From Deinococcus alpinitundrae (lineage in GTDB: Bacteria; Deinococcota; Deinococci; Deinococcales; Deinococcaceae), in contig NZ_WXZL01000009.1 in NCBI RefSeq assembly GCF_009982895.1, positions 62,001-126,000 of the forward strand: a DNA stretch of 64,000 nucleotides, written 5' to 3'. The notes below the pieces were generated by a model. That model was not told the origin of the DNA. It ran no database searches and worked only from the letters and a program-made list of their open reading frames with translations. Positions 62,675-64,000 of this stretch are shown in pieces. The translations under genes were made by a program, and so were the position numbers. How positions within the stretch are numbered: the first letter of the stretch is position 1; each line of letters opens with the position of its first letter.

Positions 62675-63273
62675 TCCGGGTTCTTTTGGCCGAGGATCAG
62701 GCGCTGGTGCTGGGCGCACTCTCGGCGCTGCTGTCGCTGGAAGACGATCTGGAAGTGGTGGGCGGCGCTCATGACGGCGAGCAGGCGCTGGATCTGGCTC
62801 TGAAACTGAGGCCCGACGTGCTGGTCACCGACATCGAGATGCCCCGGCTCAGCGGGCTGGATCTGGCCGCCAGAGTGCACGAAAGCCTGCCCGAGACCCG
62901 CGTCATCATCGTGACCACCTTTGCCCGCAGCGGCTACCTGCGCCGGGCGCTGGACGTGGGCGCACGCGGCTACCTGCTCAAGGACGCGCCTGCCGCCGAA
63001 CTCGCCGACGCCATTCGCCGCGTCTTCGCGGGCGGGCGGGCGATTGATCCCAGTCTGGCGGGCGAAGCCTGGGAAGCCCAGTCTCCGCTGACCGAGCGCG
63101 AGCGCCAGGTGCTGGCCGAGGCCGAAAGTGGGGCCAGCACCGCCGCGATTGCCCAGAGACTCAAGCTCTCGGAAGGCACCGTCAGGAATTATCTCTCGGA
63201 AGCGATCGGCAAGCTGGGTGCGGGGGGCCGGGTGGAGGCGGCGCGGGCGGCCCGAGAAAAGGGCTGGCTGTGA
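62671..63273 (+). CDS. NarL/DesR-type response regulator
   Basis: A 200-residue regulator: receiver with Asp54 (LVTDIEMP) and LLKDAP, then a LuxR-type HTH (LTERERQVLAEAESGASTAAIAQRLKLSEGTVRNYLSEA). It is translationally coupled to the kinase and probably controls the ABC operon it belongs to. Confidence 0.93.
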   Translation: MIRVLLAEDQALVLGALSALLSLEDDLEVVGGAHDGEQALDLALKLRPDVLVTDIEMPRLSGLDLAARVHESLPETRVIIVTTFARSGYLRRALDVGARGYLLKDAPAAELADAIRRVFAGGRAIDPSLAGEAWEAQSPLTERERQVLAEAESGASTAAIAQRLKLSEGTVRNYLSEAIGKLGAGGRVEAARAAREKGWL

Positions 63274-63938
63274 GAATCACGGCGCTTGAACTGGCCTGCC
63301 GCGATCTGAAGGCACAGCAGCACTTTTACGCCGGGGTGCTGGGCCTGACCTTAGTGGCAAGCTCTGACTCTGGATTTGCGGTACAGGTGGGCCGCACCCG
63401 CCTAAGCTTTCGTTTACAGCCGGAGCAACCAGGCGTGTACCACTTCGCCTTTAATATCCCCGAGAACCAGTTGGCTCAGGCCAAGAGCTGGATTCAGCAA
63501 AGAGCTGCACTGCTGAACGAGGACGGTCAGGACGAGTTCGAAGCCAGCGCCGCCTGGAATGCCCAGATGATCTACTTTTGCGACCCGGACGGCAACATTC
63601 TGGAATGCATCGCCCGGCACCGCCTCGCCAACGCTTCGGCGCAGGCATTCGGCCCAGCCAGCCTGCTGAATATCAGCGAGATCGGCTGGCCGGTTAAGAC
63701 TGTACCAGGCGGTGTGGAGCACCTTCAACAGCAGCTTGGATTGAGTGTCTTTGGAACCGCCTCCGACACCTTCACGCCGCTGGGCGACGACGAAGGGCTG
63801 CTAATCGTGGTGCGACTGGGGCGGCCCTGGTTTCCCACCGCGCAGGCCGCCGCCCGCTTGCCGCTGCGTCTGACCCTGGCCGAAGTCGCCGGAGACCTGG
63901 AACTGGACTGGGACGCCGCACCCAAAGGGGCGACATGA
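63270..63938 (+). CDS. VOC (glyoxalase/dioxygenase) superfamily protein
   Basis: A 222-residue protein with two VOC-like halves. The first has RITALELACRDLKAQQHFYAGVLGL and FCDPDGNILECI with Glu as a possible metal ligand; the second starts at ISEIGWPVKTV and is weaker. It may be a lyase, dioxygenase or resistance protein; not decidable. It overlaps the regulator by 4 nt and the next gene by 4 nt, so it belongs to the same operon. Confidence 0.82.
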   Translation: MRITALELACRDLKAQQHFYAGVLGLTLVASSDSGFAVQVGRTRLSFRLQPEQPGVYHFAFNIPENQLAQAKSWIQQRAALLNEDGQDEFEASAAWNAQMIYFCDPDGNILECIARHRLANASAQAFGPASLLNISEIGWPVKTVPGGVEHLQQQLGLSVFGTASDTFTPLGDDEGLLIVVRLGRPWFPTAQAAARLPLRLTLAEVAGDLELDWDAAPKGAT

Positions 63939-64000
63939 AACTGCTCACTGACATCAATGTGGCCTGCTTCTCCGTTGCCCAGGCAGTGGAGACGATGCGG
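63935..64000 (+). CDS. Start of a gene running off the window
   Basis: Twenty-two codons from an ATG that overlaps the VOC stop (ATGA). The fragment begins MKLLTDINVACFSV. Too short to assign. Confidence 0.6.
   Translation, partial: MKLLTDINVACFSVAQAVETMR

Overview
This 64 kb window is a high-GC bacterial chromosome segment from a Deinococcus-type organism. The evidence is a long SSB with two OB folds, a Rad52/DdrA-like protein, tandem Cys-containing type IV pilins, a tmRNA with a GNQ-type tag, the Deinococcus-style cytochrome c/Rieske/cytochrome b operon, and a -10 motif (TANNNT) placed 6-7 nt before the start codon of at least 20 genes, the hallmark of leaderless mRNAs described in Deinococcus. 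I see no insertion sequence, prophage or CRISPR array. Nearly all of the window is ordinary, densely packed chromosome.

Layout. 0-6.4 kb: end of a DUF475 membrane protein, a small serine hydrolase, thioredoxin, DUF309, NYN nuclease/PlsX, an MscS channel and a MoxR/nucleotidyltransferase pair. 6.5-12.2 kb: S8 protease lipoprotein, DUF2227, SRPBCC/DUF1802 and two type IV pilins. 12.4-17.5 kb: SRP RNA followed by clpP-clpX and lon, a protein quality-control block. 17.5-23 kb: ribokinase, deaminase, hisC, CvpA-like, a LuxR-type regulator and a serine beta-lactamase-fold protein. 23.2-26.1 kb: bc1-type respiratory operon. 26.4-32.8 kb: zinc dehydrogenase, tsaE and a three-gene operon coding for a roadblock-domain protein, a membrane-anchored helical protein and a coiled-coil protein. 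32.9-44.1 kb: a frameshifted SDR gene, tmRNA, dprA, envelope proteins, tRNA-Leu, a PBP4-type peptidase and the rpsF-ssb-rpsR-rplI operon. 44.3-49.7 kb: four response regulators without kinases, a Fur-type repressor and a cation/proton antiporter. 50-57.6 kb: RNase J, VanW and the origin-proximal mnmG-rsmG-parA-parB cluster with four parS-like sites. 57.7-64 kb: phosphoesterase, Rad52/DdrA-like protein and an ABC exporter operon carrying its own histidine kinase/response regulator pair.

The best candidate for an undescribed system is 28244-32825. Its first and third proteins appear to share an N-terminal helical domain, the first ends in a roadblock/LC7 domain, the third may end in a related fold, and the middle one is a multi-pass membrane protein with an extracytoplasmic helical region. 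No MglA-type GTPase is next to it. The second theme is transcriptional: leaderless promoters are so regular here that they fix many start codons, and in at least two gene pairs the stop codon of the upstream gene supplies the first bases of the -10 box for the next.
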